From assembly GCF_003574675.1 (NCBI RefSeq), contig NZ_QOAZ01000001.1:248001-312000 (forward strand): DNA of 64,000 nucleotides, in the 5' to 3' direction. Made by a program: the position numbers and the translations under genes. The notes beneath the pieces were generated by a model. That model searched no databases. It saw nothing but the letters and a program-made list of their open reading frames with translations, and was not told the DNA's origin. This document shows positions 53,534 to 63,719 of this stretch, piece by piece. This DNA comes from Azohydromonas sediminis (GTDB lineage: Bacteria; Pseudomonadota; Gammaproteobacteria; Burkholderiales; Burkholderiaceae_C). Positions within the stretch are counted from its first letter, which is position 1, and every line of letters begins with the position of its first letter.

Positions 53534-54042
53534 GCCAGACCGCACGCGGCGAAGGCCTCGCGCCACGCGGCGAGCTTGCGCTCGAACGACCAGCTCGCGT
53601 TGGCCGGGCTCGTCGACGGCAGACGCCACACCGGCACGCCGAGCGTGCGCGTGACGCGCATCGCGCGCGCCGACTCGCCGCCGTTGTGCGCGATCGCGCG
53701 CAGCGACGGCGTGCGCGCGACGAGGCCGGCGAGGTCGTTGGGCTGCGCGTCCTCGATCGCGCTGTCGAGGCTGCCCTCGCGCCGGCACGCGGCGTAGACG
53801 TCCCACACCGCGAGGCCGCGCCGGCGCACCTGCTCGGTGCGTTCGTCGTACGCCAACGCGAGCAGGTCGACGTCCCACAGCGCCGACAGGATGGGCCAGA
53901 AGTGGTTGCGCGGGTGCGCGTAGTACTGCTGCGCCGCCAGCGACGCCACGCCCGGGAAGCTGCCGAGCACCAGCAGCCGCGCGTGCGGCGTGACGATGGG
54001 CGACAGCCCGAGCAGCCGCGGCGGGAGGGCGACGGCGCTCAT
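53530..54042 (-). CDS. DNA-deoxyinosine (hypoxanthine) glycosylase, UDG family 6
   Basis: A 170-residue member of the uracil-DNA-glycosylase superfamily. LLVLGSFPGVASLAAQQYYA is motif 1 with the family-6 style GSFPG, AHPRNHFWPIL follows, and PSTSPANASWSFERK is the late loop. This matches hypoxanthine-DNA glycosylases, which remove deaminated adenine in base-excision repair. The start ATG at 54042 follows a 14-bp tandem duplication that separates it from tatD by a five-codon ORF. Confidence 0.87.
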   Translation of the reverse strand: MSAVALPPRLLGLSPIVTPHARLLVLGSFPGVASLAAQQYYAHPRNHFWPILSALWDVDLLALAYDERTEQVRRRGLAVWDVYAACRREGSLDSAIEDAQPNDLAGLVARTPSLRAIAHNGGESARAMRVTRTLGVPVWRLPSTSPANASWSFERKLAAWREAFAACGLA

Positions 54043-54064
54043 GCGACGGCGCTCATGCGACGGC
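54029..54064. repeat. 14-bp tandem duplication at the tatD/glycosylase junction
   Basis: The unit cgacggcgctcatg occurs at 54030-54043 and 54044-54057, with seven more matching bases (54058-54064). It covers the end of tatD and the start of the glycosylase gene. Because 14 is not a multiple of three, the duplication shifts the frame between the two starts and creates a spacer ORF instead of extending a protein. Confidence 0.9.
54039..54056 (-). CDS. Five-codon relay ORF between tatD and the glycosylase gene
   Basis: On the minus strand ATG AGC GCC GTC GCA TGA encodes MSAVA. Its ATG overlaps the tatD stop (ATGA) and its TGA overlaps the glycosylase ATG (again ATGA). It arose from the 14-bp duplication. 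A ribosome could pass from tatD through this mini-ORF to the next gene. The peptide itself is unlikely to matter. Confidence 0.5.
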   Translation of the reverse strand: MSAVA

Positions 54065-54925
54065 CTCCGCGGCGACCGGCAGGCCCGGCAGCGCCGACAG
54101 GCGCGGCAGCACGCGCGCCGCGTTGGCCGTCGTCACCGCCGCCACGTGCTCGATGCTGCAGCCGCGCAGCCGCGCCAGCTCGGCCGCGATGCGCGGCAGC
54201 TCGGCCGGCTCGTTGCGCGCGACGTGGCCGGCGGCGCGCTGCGCCGCGGTGCGGTACAGCCACTGCGGCGGAATGTCGGGCGCGTCGGTTTCGACGACGA
54301 GCGCCGTCTCGGGCAGCGTCGCGGCCAGTTCGCGGATGCGCAGCGCGCGCTCGAACGTCATCGCGCCGCCGAAGCCGAGCGCGAAGCCGCGCCCGACGAA
54401 GGCCAGCGCCTGCACGCGGCTGCCGTTGAACGCGTGCGCGATGCCACCGCGCACCTCGACGCGGCGCAGCCCGGCGAGCAGCGCGTCGGCCGAGCGGCGC
54501 ACGTGCAGGATCACCGGCAGCCCCGCGTCGCGCGCGATGCGCAGCTGCGCCAGATAGAAGCGCGTCTCGCGCTCGCGCGCCGGGTCGTCGGGCGGCGGCG
54601 GCACGAAGTGGTCGAGGCCGATCTCGCCGACGGCGAGCAGGTGCGGGTCGTCGCGGTGGCGGTGGACCGCCTCGCGCAGGCGGTCGAGGTCGTCGTCGGC
54701 GGCCTGCGGCACGTACAGCGGGTGGATGCCCAGCGCGTAACCGAAACCATGGCGGTGCGCCAGCGCGCGCACCGCGTCGAAGCCGGCGACGTCGACCGAA
54801 GGCAGCACGCATTGCACGACGCCCGCCGCGCGTGCGCGCGCGACGACGGCGTCGACGTCGGCGCCGAATTCCGCCGCGTCGAGGTGGCAATGCGAATCAA
54901 CCCAGCGCACGTCGGGGTAGGGCAT
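54053..54925 (-). CDS. TatD family metal-dependent hydrolase
   Basis: A 290-residue TIM-barrel metal hydrolase (TatD/YcfH group; DNase activity is reported for TatD). Metal ligands are seen in WVDSHCHLD (His12, His14), AVGEIGLDHF (Glu), ILHVRRSADA (His), GGIAHAFNGS (His) and VVETDAPDIPPQ (Asp). Length is normal. It is divergent from the trypsin-like protease and heads a run with the glycosylase and the spermidine-synthase-like gene. Confidence 0.92.
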   Translation of the reverse strand: MPYPDVRWVDSHCHLDAAEFGADVDAVVARARAAGVVQCVLPSVDVAGFDAVRALAHRHGFGYALGIHPLYVPQAADDDLDRLREAVHRHRDDPHLLAVGEIGLDHFVPPPPDDPARERETRFYLAQLRIARDAGLPVILHVRRSADALLAGLRRVEVRGGIAHAFNGSRVQALAFVGRGFALGFGGAMTFERALRIRELAATLPETALVVETDAPDIPPQWLYRTAAQRAAGHVARNEPAELPRIAAELARLRGCSIEHVAAVTTANAARVLPRLSALPGLPVAAEAVA

Positions 54926-54997
54926 GCCCTGAATGATGCACGACGGCACACTGCGTGCTACCGTTGTCGCGACCTCCGGCTCCTCCGCGAGCTCGCC

Positions 54998-56053
54998 ATG
55001 AACGCACGCAAGCCGACCCGCACGCCGCTGTACAGCCGCTCGCCGACGCGCACGGCGGACAGTGGGTCGGCGCAGGACGCGCGCACCACCGCGTCGGCGG
55101 CCGTGCCCGGCGGGTCCGGCGTGACGGCAGCGACGTCGCCGGCCGCGGGCGCAGCACCCACGCCGCCGGCGACGCGCGCCGGCGCGCTGCGCGCGCGGCT
55201 GCAGCGCGTGCCGTCCTGGGGCTGGGCCGTGTTCGGCGCCTTGCTCGTCGCGGCGCCGGCATGGCTCGGGGGTGGGCTGCGCCCGTCCGCCCCGGCGCTG
55301 ACGCAGCGCCAGATCGACGCGGCGGTGCTGCACACGCTGAACACGCAACCGCTGCCGTCGGCGGCGGCCAAGGCCTACGAGGGCGTCGCGCCGTCGGTCG
55401 TGCGCGTCATCGGGCGTGCGCACCCGCCGGGCGAGCCGTCGGCGGCGCGGTCGAAGTCCGGCGGCAACGGCGGCGGCGCCAAGCCGACGACGCCCGACCA
55501 AGACGACGGCGATGACGGCGCGTCGGTGGGTACCGGCGTCGTCATCGTCGACAGCGGCGTGATCCTGACGAACCTGCACGTCGTCGCCGGCTCGCGCCAC
55601 ATCGAGGTCGTGTTCCACGACGGACTGACGTCGGGCGCCTCGGTGATCAACGTGATGCCCGAGAACGATCTGGCCGTGCTGCGCGCGCACCGCATCCCCG
55701 ACGACCTGAAGTCGGCGACGATGCGCAGCACCGCCGACCTCAAGCCCGGCGACCGCGTGACGGCGATCGGCTTCCCGTTCGGCATCGGGCCCACGGTGTC
55801 GCACGGTGTCGTCTCGGGCCTCAAGCGCGAGTTCCGCTCGCCCGACGGCGAGCGGCTGCTGACCAACCTGATCCAGTTCGACGCGATGGCCAACCCCGGC
55901 AGTTCGGGCGGGCCGCTCGTCACCGACGACGGCGAGGTCGTCGGCATCGTCACCGCGATCTACAACCCGGTGCAGGAGCGCTTCTTCGTCGGCATCGGTT
56001 TCGCGGTGCCGATCGAGTCGGCCGCCGCCGGCGCCGGCCTGCCGCCGTTCTGA
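54998..56053 (+). CDS. Membrane-anchored trypsin-like serine protease without PDZ
   Basis: A 351-residue S1C (DegP/DegS-like) protease. A basic, Ser/Thr/Ala-rich cytoplasmic N-terminus of about 70 residues is followed by one helix (WGWAVFGALLVAAPAWLGGG, about 74-93), a linker, and the periplasmic protease. The triad is His194 in LTNLHVVAG, Asp224 in PENDLAVLRA and Ser303 in NPGSSGGPL. It ends soon after the protease domain with no PDZ module, so it lacks the usual peptide-sensing part. It opens a plus-strand run with MoxR, DUF58 and VWA genes (43 bases to moxR). Its substrate is unknown. Confidence 0.88.
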   Translation: MNARKPTRTPLYSRSPTRTADSGSAQDARTTASAAVPGGSGVTAATSPAAGAAPTPPATRAGALRARLQRVPSWGWAVFGALLVAAPAWLGGGLRPSAPALTQRQIDAAVLHTLNTQPLPSAAAKAYEGVAPSVVRVIGRAHPPGEPSAARSKSGGNGGGAKPTTPDQDDGDDGASVGTGVVIVDSGVILTNLHVVAGSRHIEVVFHDGLTSGASVINVMPENDLAVLRAHRIPDDLKSATMRSTADLKPGDRVTAIGFPFGIGPTVSHGVVSGLKREFRSPDGERLLTNLIQFDAMANPGSSGGPLVTDDGEVVGIVTAIYNPVQERFFVGIGFAVPIESAAAGAGLPPF

Positions 56054-56096
56054 CCTTCCCGCCCCCGCCCTGCCCGCCACCCGACGAAAGGCCCCG

Positions 56097-57093
<997 letters not shown>

Positions 57094-57113
<20 letters not shown>

Positions 57114-58065
57114 GCCGAGCGCGCCGCGCGCGCGCCCCGCCGGCCGTGCCGAGGCGATGCTGCACCGCCTCGACTGGACGGTGCTGCGCAAGCTCGACGG
57201 TGCGCTGCAGGGCGACTACCGCAGCCTGCTGCGTGGCGTCGGCCTCGACCTGGCCGACCTGCGCGAGTACCAGCACCACGACGACCCGCGGCACATCGAC
57301 TGGAACGTGACGGCCCGCCTGCAGGTGCCGCACGTGCGCCAGTACACCGAGGATCGCGACGTGACCGCGTGGTTCCTGCTCGACCTGAGCCCGTCGGCGG
57401 GCTTCGGCTCGAACCGCAGCAAGCTCGACGTGGCCGTCGAGTTCACCGCCGTGCTCGCGCGGCTGCTCACGCGCCGCGGCAACCGCGTCGGCGCGCTCCT
57501 CTACGGCGACCGCGTCGACACCGTGGTGCCGGCGCGCAGCGGACGCCTGCAGGTGCTGCAGCTGCTGCACCGGCTGCTGCACCGCCCGCCCGCGCAGCCG
57601 ATGCCCGGCGGCACGCAGCTGGCGGTGCTGCTGCGCCAGGCGCTCGAGGTCGTGCGGCGCCGCTCGATCGTGTTCGTCGTCTCCGACTTCATCAGTGCGC
57701 CGGGCTGGGACGAGCCGCTCGCTCGGCTCGCCGCGCGGCACGAGGTGATCGCGGTGCGGCTGTACGACCCGCTCGAGATGGACCTGCCCGACCTCGGCAT
57801 GGTCGTGATGCAGGACCCGGAAACCGGCGAGCAGGTCGTCGTCGACACGCAGGCGCCGGGCGTTCGCCACCGCTTCGCCACCGCCGCGCGCCGACGCGAG
57901 GCCGACCTGCGCGAGGGGCTGGCGCGCGCCGGCGTCGACACGATCGAACTCGCCACCGACGACGACCTGGCTGCGACGCTGGCGCGCTTCGTCCAGCTGC
58001 GCAAGCGCCGCACGCAGCTGGCCGCCGGCGGCGCGCTGCCGGCGCACCTCGCCGCCGTTGCGTGA
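57094..58065 (+). CDS. DUF58 domain protein
   Basis: A 323-residue soluble protein. The DUF58 core is seen in GDYRSLLRGVGLDLADLREY and DDPRHIDWNVTARLQ, followed by a VWA-like fold with FLLDLSPSAGFGS and a later VFVVSDFIS. The MIDAS-like DxSxS is present as DLSPS. DUF58 genes are regularly placed between moxR and VWA genes and are thought to be part of one chaperone-adapter complex. GAGAAG lies before the ATG inside the moxR end. The VWA gene follows 20 bases later. Confidence 0.9.
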
Positions 58066-58085
58066 ACGTGCAAGGAGACTGAGCC

Positions 58086-59120
58086 ATGTCGTTCCTGTGG
58101 CCCACGATGCTGTGGAGCCTGCTGCTGGTACCGGGGCTCGTGCTCCTGTACCTGTGGCTGCTGTCGCGGCGCAAGAAGGTCGCGCTGCCGTACGCCCAGC
58201 TCGCGCTCGTCAAGGAGGCGATGGCCAAGGGCGTGGGCTGGCGCCGCCACGTGCCGCCGGCGCTGCTGCTGCTGGCGATCACGGCGATGCTGGTGGCCAC
58301 CGCGCGCCCGACGGCGGTGATCACGCTGCCGCTGGCCGAACAGACCATCATCCTCGCGATGGACGTCTCCGGCAGCATGCGCGCCACCGACGTGCAGCCC
58401 AGCCGCCTCGAGGCGATGCAAGCCGCCGGCAAGGCCTTCCTCACGGACTTGCCGCGCAGCGTGCGCGTCGGCGTCGTCAGCTTCGCCGGCACCGCCGCCA
58501 TCGTGCAGCCGCCCACCTTCAGCCGCGAGGACGTCGTCGCCGCGATCGACCGCTTCCAGCTGCAGCGCGCCACCGCGATCGGCAGCGGCCTGATCCTGTC
58601 GCTGGCGGCGATGTTCCCCGACGCCGGCATCGACCTCAGCCAGGTCACGGGCCAGCGCAACATGCCCTCGCCGCTGGGCGCCGAGCCGAAGGCGCAGAAG
58701 GAGTTCACGCCCGTCGAGCCCGGCAGCTACGCCTCGGGGGCGATCATCCTGCTCACCGACGGCCAGCGCACGACCGGCCCGGACCCGATCGAGGCCGCGC
58801 AGATGGCCGCGCAGCGCGGCGTCAAGGTCTACACCGTGGGCATCGGCACCAAGGAGGGCGACACGATCGGCTTCGAGGGCTGGACGATGCGCGTTCGCCT
58901 CGACGAGGACACGCTCAAGCAGATCGCACAGATCACCCGCGCCGAGTACTTCTACGCCGGCACCGCCGAGGACCTGAAGAAGGTCTACGAAGGACTGTCG
59001 AGCCGGATGGTGATGGAGAAGAAGGAAACCGAGGTCAGCGGCCTGTTCGCCGCCCTCGGCGCCCTGCTCACGCTGCTGGCCGCAGGCCTGTCGATCGTCT
59101 GGTTCAACCGCGTGATGTGA
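58086..59120 (+). CDS. VWA-domain membrane protein (BatA-like)
   Basis: A 344-residue membrane protein. Two helices lie near the N-terminus (about 8-26 and 58-72), then a VWA domain with the MIDAS motif DVSGSM (D93, S95, S97) and a threonine/aspartate site (ILLTDGQRTTG), and one C-terminal helix (about 322-341). The BatA pattern is clear. The usual BatB second VWA protein and TPR protein are absent, so this is a shortened set of MoxR, DUF58 and one VWA. Its TGA overlaps the GTG of the next small gene. Confidence 0.92.
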   Translation: MSFLWPTMLWSLLLVPGLVLLYLWLLSRRKKVALPYAQLALVKEAMAKGVGWRRHVPPALLLLAITAMLVATARPTAVITLPLAEQTIILAMDVSGSMRATDVQPSRLEAMQAAGKAFLTDLPRSVRVGVVSFAGTAAIVQPPTFSREDVVAAIDRFQLQRATAIGSGLILSLAAMFPDAGIDLSQVTGQRNMPSPLGAEPKAQKEFTPVEPGSYASGAIILLTDGQRTTGPDPIEAAQMAAQRGVKVYTVGIGTKEGDTIGFEGWTMRVRLDEDTLKQIAQITRAEYFYAGTAEDLKKVYEGLSSRMVMEKKETEVSGLFAALGALLTLLAAGLSIVWFNRVM

Positions 59121-59338
59121 CGGCGCCGGTCGAGTCGATTTTCTTCGGCCACCTGGCCGTCGAGGCCGTGGCACGGTTGGCGATGCCCGATCCGGTGTTC
59201 CGCGTGAAGGGCTGCACTTTCGCCGTGCCGCAGGACGGGCAGACACCGACGCTCGGCGGGCCGAATACGTTGCTGCGCGACGCGATCACGGCACGGCTCG
59301 AGGCCGAACGCGCGGCCGCAAAGGCGCCTGCGGCATGA
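59117..59338 (+). CDS. Small protein of unknown function
   Basis: A 73-residue frame from GTG 59117, overlapping the VWA stop, to TGA at 59338, overlapping the ATG of the monooxygenase gene (ATGA). It reads VTAPVESIFFGHLAVEAVARLAMPD at the start (given here in parts: VTAPVESIFF, GHLAVEAV), with one Cys in VKGCTFAVPQ and a helical tail. It is neatly coupled on both sides, which supports it as a real gene. A shorter form could start at ATG 59183. I recognise no family. Confidence 0.55.
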   Translation: MTAPVESIFFGHLAVEAVARLAMPDPVFRVKGCTFAVPQDGQTPTLGGPNTLLRDAITARLEAERAAAKAPAA

Positions 59339-60486
59339 GGATCGCGATCGTCGGCGGCGGCCCCGCGGGCCTGTTCTTCGCGTCGCTGATGAAGCGTCAC
59401 GGGCTGGCGCGTGACGTGCGCATCGTCGAACGCGACCCCGAGGGAGCGACCTACGGCTGGGGCGTCGTGCTGTCCGACGTCGCGCTGAACTTCGTCAAGG
59501 ACGTCGACTCGGCGCTGCACGCGGCGCTGACCGAAGGCCAGGTGGTGTTCGACCGCATGCGCATCGTGCACCGGGGCCAGGAGGTGATCCTCGAGCACAA
59601 CACGTTCTGGCGCATGGCGCGGCTGGACCTGTTGCGCATCCTGCAGGCGAGCTGCCGCGACGCCGGGGTGCGGCTCGAGTTCGGACGGCGCATCGCCGAC
59701 CGCGCCGAGCTCGATGCGCTGGCCGCCGACGCCGACCTCGTCGTCGCCGCCGACGGTGCGCACAGTGCGGTGCGCACGCTGCTCGCCGCGCATTTCGGCC
59801 CCGAACTCGACGTGCGGCCGAACTGGCTCGCCTGGTACGGCACACGGCGGCGTTTCGATGCGCTGTCGCTGCTGTTCCGGCCGTGCGCGCACGGGCTGCT
59901 GATCGCGCACGCCTACACCTACACGCCGACGCTGAGCACCTTCCTCGTCGAAGCCGATCCCGACACCTTCGCCACCGCAGGGCTGGGTGCGATGAGCGAA
60001 GCCGACAGCCTGCGCCACTGCGAACGCGTGTTCGCCGACGACCTCGCCGGCGAGCCGCTGCTGTCGAACCGCTCGACGTGGTTCCGCTACGCGATCGTGC
60101 GCAACCGCTGCTGGCACCACGGCAAGGTCGTGCTGCTCGGCGACGCGCTGCGCACCGGCCACCCATCGATCGGCTCGGGCACGCGGCTGGCGATGCAGGA
60201 CGCGATCGCGCTGTTTCGTGCCTTCGAGCGCGCCGGCGCCGACGTCCCCGCGGCGCTGGCCGAGTTCGAGCGTACCCGCCGCCCCGGCTCCGACGGCCTG
60301 CAGGCCGCCGCCGTCAGGAGCACCGAGTGGTACGAGACGGTGCGCTCGCGCCTGCACCTGCCGCCGGTGGCGTTCGCCTACGACTACATGCGACGCACCG
60401 GGCGCGTGTCGCACGAGGATCTGCGCTCGCGCGACCCGACGCTGGTGGCTGCCTACGAAGCGCTGCCGCCCGACAAGCGCGGCTGA
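59335..60486 (+). CDS. FAD-dependent monooxygenase, like the N-terminal half of salicylyl-CoA hydroxylase
   Basis: A 383-residue flavoprotein monooxygenase. The FAD fold is IAIVGGGPAGLFFASLMKRH, the mid-domain VVAADGAHSAVRT follows, and the second FAD motif is VVLLGDALRTGHPSIGSGT. YGWGVVLSDVALNF and FWRMARLDLLRILQ recall the first half of salicylyl-CoA 5-hydroxylase/anthraniloyl-CoA monooxygenase, which carry a second, old-yellow-enzyme-like half; that half is missing here. The substrate is unknown. It is coupled to the small gene upstream. No CoA ligase or ring-degradation genes are adjacent. Confidence 0.83.
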   Translation: MRIAIVGGGPAGLFFASLMKRHGLARDVRIVERDPEGATYGWGVVLSDVALNFVKDVDSALHAALTEGQVVFDRMRIVHRGQEVILEHNTFWRMARLDLLRILQASCRDAGVRLEFGRRIADRAELDALAADADLVVAADGAHSAVRTLLAAHFGPELDVRPNWLAWYGTRRRFDALSLLFRPCAHGLLIAHAYTYTPTLSTFLVEADPDTFATAGLGAMSEADSLRHCERVFADDLAGEPLLSNRSTWFRYAIVRNRCWHHGKVVLLGDALRTGHPSIGSGTRLAMQDAIALFRAFERAGADVPAALAEFERTRRPGSDGLQAAAVRSTEWYETVRSRLHLPPVAFAYDYMRRTGRVSHEDLRSRDPTLVAAYEALPPDKRG

Positions 60487-60591
60487 AACACGCACGCCGC
60501 GGCGACTTCATTCGTCTGTCATCGCTGGCGGCCCAGACTGCCGGCCGCAGCACCGAGCGTGCCGCGACGTGCCACCTGGAGGACCCTCACG

Positions 60592-61689
60592 ATGACGACA
60601 CCCCGCCCGCTACGGGGCGCGCCGCTGCGCCGCCTCGCCACACTCGCCTGCAGTGCCGCACTTGCGCTCGCGGCGCACGCCGACCCCGGCGGCCGCGACG
60701 GCGACGACACCCGCGCATCACGCCATGCCCCGCATGCGATCGGCCTGTGGGGCGACCTGCCGTACTCGGCCGTGCAGGAGAGCGTCGGCCTGCCGAACCT
60801 GATCGCCGACATGAATGCGCACCGGCTGGCGTTCACGGTGCACACCGGCGACCTGAAGCAGGGCTCGGGCAGCCCGTGCGACGACGCGCTGTACCTGCGC
60901 GCACTGGGCTGGTTCAACGCACTGCGTGCGCCGGCGATGTTCACCCCCGGCGACAACGACTGGACCGACTGCGACCGCCCCTCCAACGGCGGCTACGATG
61001 CGCTCGAGCGGCTCGACCGCGAGCGGCAGATCTTCTTTTCGACGCCGTGGTCGCTCGGCCAGCGGCGGCTGCGCCAGCAGGTGCAAAACGAGCCGCTGTG
61101 CCTGGGCGCCGGCGGCGCCGCGGTGCCCTGCGTCGAAAACCGCCGCTGGACCCTCGGCCGCGTCGTCTACGTGACGCTGAACGTGCCCGGCTCGTGCAAC
61201 AACCTGTGCGACACGAACCCGGATGCGGCCGAGTTCGCGGCCCGCAACGCCGCCAACATCCGCTGGCTTCGCGAGAGCTTCGCCATGGCCCGGGCGCAAG
61301 ACGCCGCCGCGGTGATGCTGATCTCGCAGGCCAACCCGGGCTGGGACGCCAGCGACGGCACCCGCGCGCCGCGCCGCGACCCGCGCACGCTCGCACAGAC
61401 CGACGGCGCGCCCGACGGCTTCCGCGACTTCCTGCTCGCGCTGCGCGAGGCGGTGACCGACTTCCGCCGCCCGGTGGCCTACGTGCACGGCGATTCGCAC
61501 GACTTCCGCGTCGACAAGCCGCTGCTCGACGCGCAGGGCCGGCGGCTGGAGAACTTCACGCGCATCGAGACGCCCGGCAACAACGACGTGCACTGGGTCA
61601 AGGTCGAAGCCGACCCGCGCAGCCGCGACGTGTTCAGCGTGCAGTTCATGACCGTGCCGGGCAACCGCGTCGCGGTGCCGGCGCCCTGA
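60592..61689 (+). CDS. Secreted calcineurin-like metallophosphoesterase
   Basis: A 365-residue exported phosphoesterase. The signal peptide runs to about residue 30 (RRLATLACSAALALAAHA). Metal motifs are GLWGDLPY, VHTGDLKQGSG, TPGDNDWTDC and YVHGDSHDF, the usual Asp/Asn/His set in order. Several cysteines (CDDALY, CDRP, CLGAGG, CVENR, CNNLCDT) could form disulfides in the periplasm. TGGAGGA stands before the chosen ATG. It converges on lolD, 12 bases away; substrate unknown. Confidence 0.87.
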   Translation: MTTPRPLRGAPLRRLATLACSAALALAAHADPGGRDGDDTRASRHAPHAIGLWGDLPYSAVQESVGLPNLIADMNAHRLAFTVHTGDLKQGSGSPCDDALYLRALGWFNALRAPAMFTPGDNDWTDCDRPSNGGYDALERLDRERQIFFSTPWSLGQRRLRQQVQNEPLCLGAGGAAVPCVENRRWTLGRVVYVTLNVPGSCNNLCDTNPDAAEFAARNAANIRWLRESFAMARAQDAAAVMLISQANPGWDASDGTRAPRRDPRTLAQTDGAPDGFRDFLLALREAVTDFRRPVAYVHGDSHDFRVDKPLLDAQGRRLENFTRIETPGNNDVHWVKVEADPRSRDVFSVQFMTVPGNRVAVPAP

Positions 61690-61701
61690 GGCGCCCGCGG
61701 C

Positions 61702-62394
61702 TCAGCGCGCGTCGGCGACGATGCGCCCGCCCGCCAGGCGCACCGCGCGCCCGCAACGCGCGGCGAGCGCCGCATCGTGCGTGACGACGACCAGCGCCAT
61801 GCCGCGCTCGCGGCACTGGCCGAGCATCAGCTCCAACACCGTGTCGGCCGTCTCGCGGTCGAGGTTGCCGGTCGGTTCGTCGGCGAGCACACAGGCCGGC
61901 TGCGTGACGAGCGCGCGCGCGAGCGCGACGCGCTGACGCTCGCCGCCGGACAGTTCCGACGGCCGGTGGTGCACGCGCTCGGCCAGACCGACGCGCGCGA
62001 GCACCTCGCGCGCCGCGGCGCGCGCGGCCGCCGGCGGCTCGCGGCGGATGCGCAGCGGCATCGCGACGTTGTCGAGCGCGCTGAACTCGGGCAGCAGGTG
62101 ATGGAACTGGTAGACGAAGCCCAGGTGCCGGTTGCGCCAGCGGCCCTGCGCCGCGGCGCCCATCGCCGACAGGTCCTGCCCCTGCAGCCACACGCGCCCG
62201 GCGCTCGGCGCGTCGAGCCCGCCGAGCAGGTGCAGCAGCGTGCTCTTGCCCGAGCCCGACGCACCGACCACGGCGAGCGTCTCGCCCGCGCGCACTTCGA
62301 GGTCGACGCCGCGCAGCACCTGCACGTCCAGCGGCCCCTCGTGGAAGCGCTTGTGCAGGCCCTCGGCGCGCAGCACGACCGGCGCCTCACTCAT
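61702..62394 (-). CDS. lolD: Lipoprotein-releasing ABC transporter ATPase
   Basis: The ATPase of the LolCDE complex, which lifts lipoproteins from the inner membrane to LolA. The 230-residue protein has Walker [10 protein letters not shown], the Lol-type [18 protein letters not shown], the signature [15 protein letters not shown], Walker [12 protein letters not shown] and H-loop VVTHD. It overlaps lolC by eight bases. Confidence 0.96.
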   Translation of the reverse strand: MSEAPVVLRAEGLHKRFHEGPLDVQVLRGVDLEVRAGETLAVVGASGSGKSTLLHLLGGLDAPSAGRVWLQGQDLSAMGAAAQGRWRNRHLGFVYQFHHLLPEFSALDNVAMPLRIRREPPAAARAAAREVLARVGLAERVHHRPSELSGGERQRVALARALVTQPACVLADEPTGNLDRETADTVLELMLGQCRERGMALVVVTHDAALAARCGRAVRLAGGRIVADAR

Positions 62395-63643
62395 AGCGCA
62401 GCGCCTCGGCGGGGTTCACGCGGCTGGCGCGCCAGCTCGGGTAGATCGTCGCGAGGAACGCGAGCACCAGCGAGACGACGGCGATCGGCACGATGTCGCC
62501 GGCCTGCGGGTCGCTGGGCATGCGCGTGATCAGGTAGATGCTGCCGGGCAGGAACGCGACGCCCAGCGCCCGCTCGATCGCCGGCACGATGACGTCGACG
62601 TTGAACGCCACCAGCAGGCCGAGCGCGACGCCGGCCGCGGTGCCGACGATGCCGGCGGTGGCACCCTGCACGACGAAGATGCCCATGATCGAGCGCGGGC
62701 TCGCGCCGAGCGTGCGCAGGATCGCGATGTCGGCGCGCTTGTCGGTCACCGTCATCACCAGCGTCGACACCAGGTTGAACGCGGCCACCGCGACGATCAG
62801 CGTCAGGATGATCGCCATCAGGCGCTTCTCGATCTGCACCGCGTCGAACCAGTTGCGGTTGGTGCGCGTCCAGTCGCGCACGATCACGTCGCGACCGAGC
62901 ATCGACGCGAGCTCCGCCGCGACGCCGCGCGCGGCATGCACGTCGGCCAGCCGCAGCTGCACGCCGGTCGGCCCCTCGACGCGGAACAGCGCCGCCGCGT
63001 CGCGCAGGTGGATCAGCGCCAGTGCGCTGTCGTACTCATAGTGGCCGGTGTCGAAGGTGCCCGTGACCGTGAACTGGCGCAGCCGCGGGATCACGCCGGC
63101 CGGCGTGACCTGCCCGCCCGGGGCCACCAGCGTGACCTTGTCGCCCACCGTCACGCCGAGCTGGCGCGCCAGCTCGGCGCCGAGCACGACGTGCCACTCG
63201 CCCGGGCGCAGCGTGGCCAGCGTCGTGTCGCGCAGCCGCGCCGCGAGCTCGGTCACCGTGGCCTCGGCCGCGGGCTCGATGCCGCGCACGACGGCGCCGC
63301 GCATGTCCTCGCCGCGCGCGATGAGCGCCTGCGCCGCGACGAACGGCGCCGCGCCGCGCACCTGCGGGTGGCGTTTCGCGGCCTCGGCGGTGGCCTGCCA
63401 GTCGGGCAGCGCGGCGCCGTCCCAGGCATGGATCTCGACGTGCGAGATCACGCTGAGCATGCGGTCGCGCACCTCCTTCTGGAACCCGTTCATCACCGAC
63501 AGCACGATGATCAGCGCCGCCACGCCGAGCGCGATGCCCAGCATCGACACGGCCGAGATGAACGAGATGAAGCCGTTGCGCCGGCCGGCACGGCCGGCAC
63601 GGGTGTAACGCCAGCCGACCTGGAGCTCGTACCACGGGTTCAT
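62387..63643 (-). CDS. lolC: Lipoprotein-releasing system membrane protein
   Basis: A 418-residue permease of the LolC/LolE family. An N-terminal helix ([20 protein letters not shown]) is followed by a large periplasmic domain (about 50-260) and three C-terminal helices ([20 protein letters not shown] and on). The cytoplasmic segment [20 protein letters not shown] is the LolD-contacting loop. Only one permease is seen, so it may serve as a LolF-type homodimer with LolD rather than LolC plus LolE. Confidence 0.94.
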   Translation of the reverse strand: MNPWYELQVGWRYTRAGRAGRRNGFISFISAVSMLGIALGVAALIIVLSVMNGFQKEVRDRMLSVISHVEIHAWDGAALPDWQATAEAAKRHPQVRGAAPFVAAQALIARGEDMRGAVVRGIEPAAEATVTELAARLRDTTLATLRPGEWHVVLGAELARQLGVTVGDKVTLVAPGGQVTPAGVIPRLRQFTVTGTFDTGHYEYDSALALIHLRDAAALFRVEGPTGVQLRLADVHAARGVAAELASMLGRDVIVRDWTRTNRNWFDAVQIEKRLMAIILTLIVAVAAFNLVSTLVMTVTDKRADIAILRTLGASPRSIMGIFVVQGATAGIVGTAAGVALGLLVAFNVDVIVPAIERALGVAFLPGSIYLITRMPSDPQAGDIVPIAVVSLVLAFLATIYPSWRASRVNPAEALRYE

Positions 63644-63719
63644 CGGGCTGGCATGCTACCCGAGGGCCCGCGGTGCGCCGCGGCGGCGGGACTCCCGCGC
63701 GCCGGGATAATCCGCCGCA

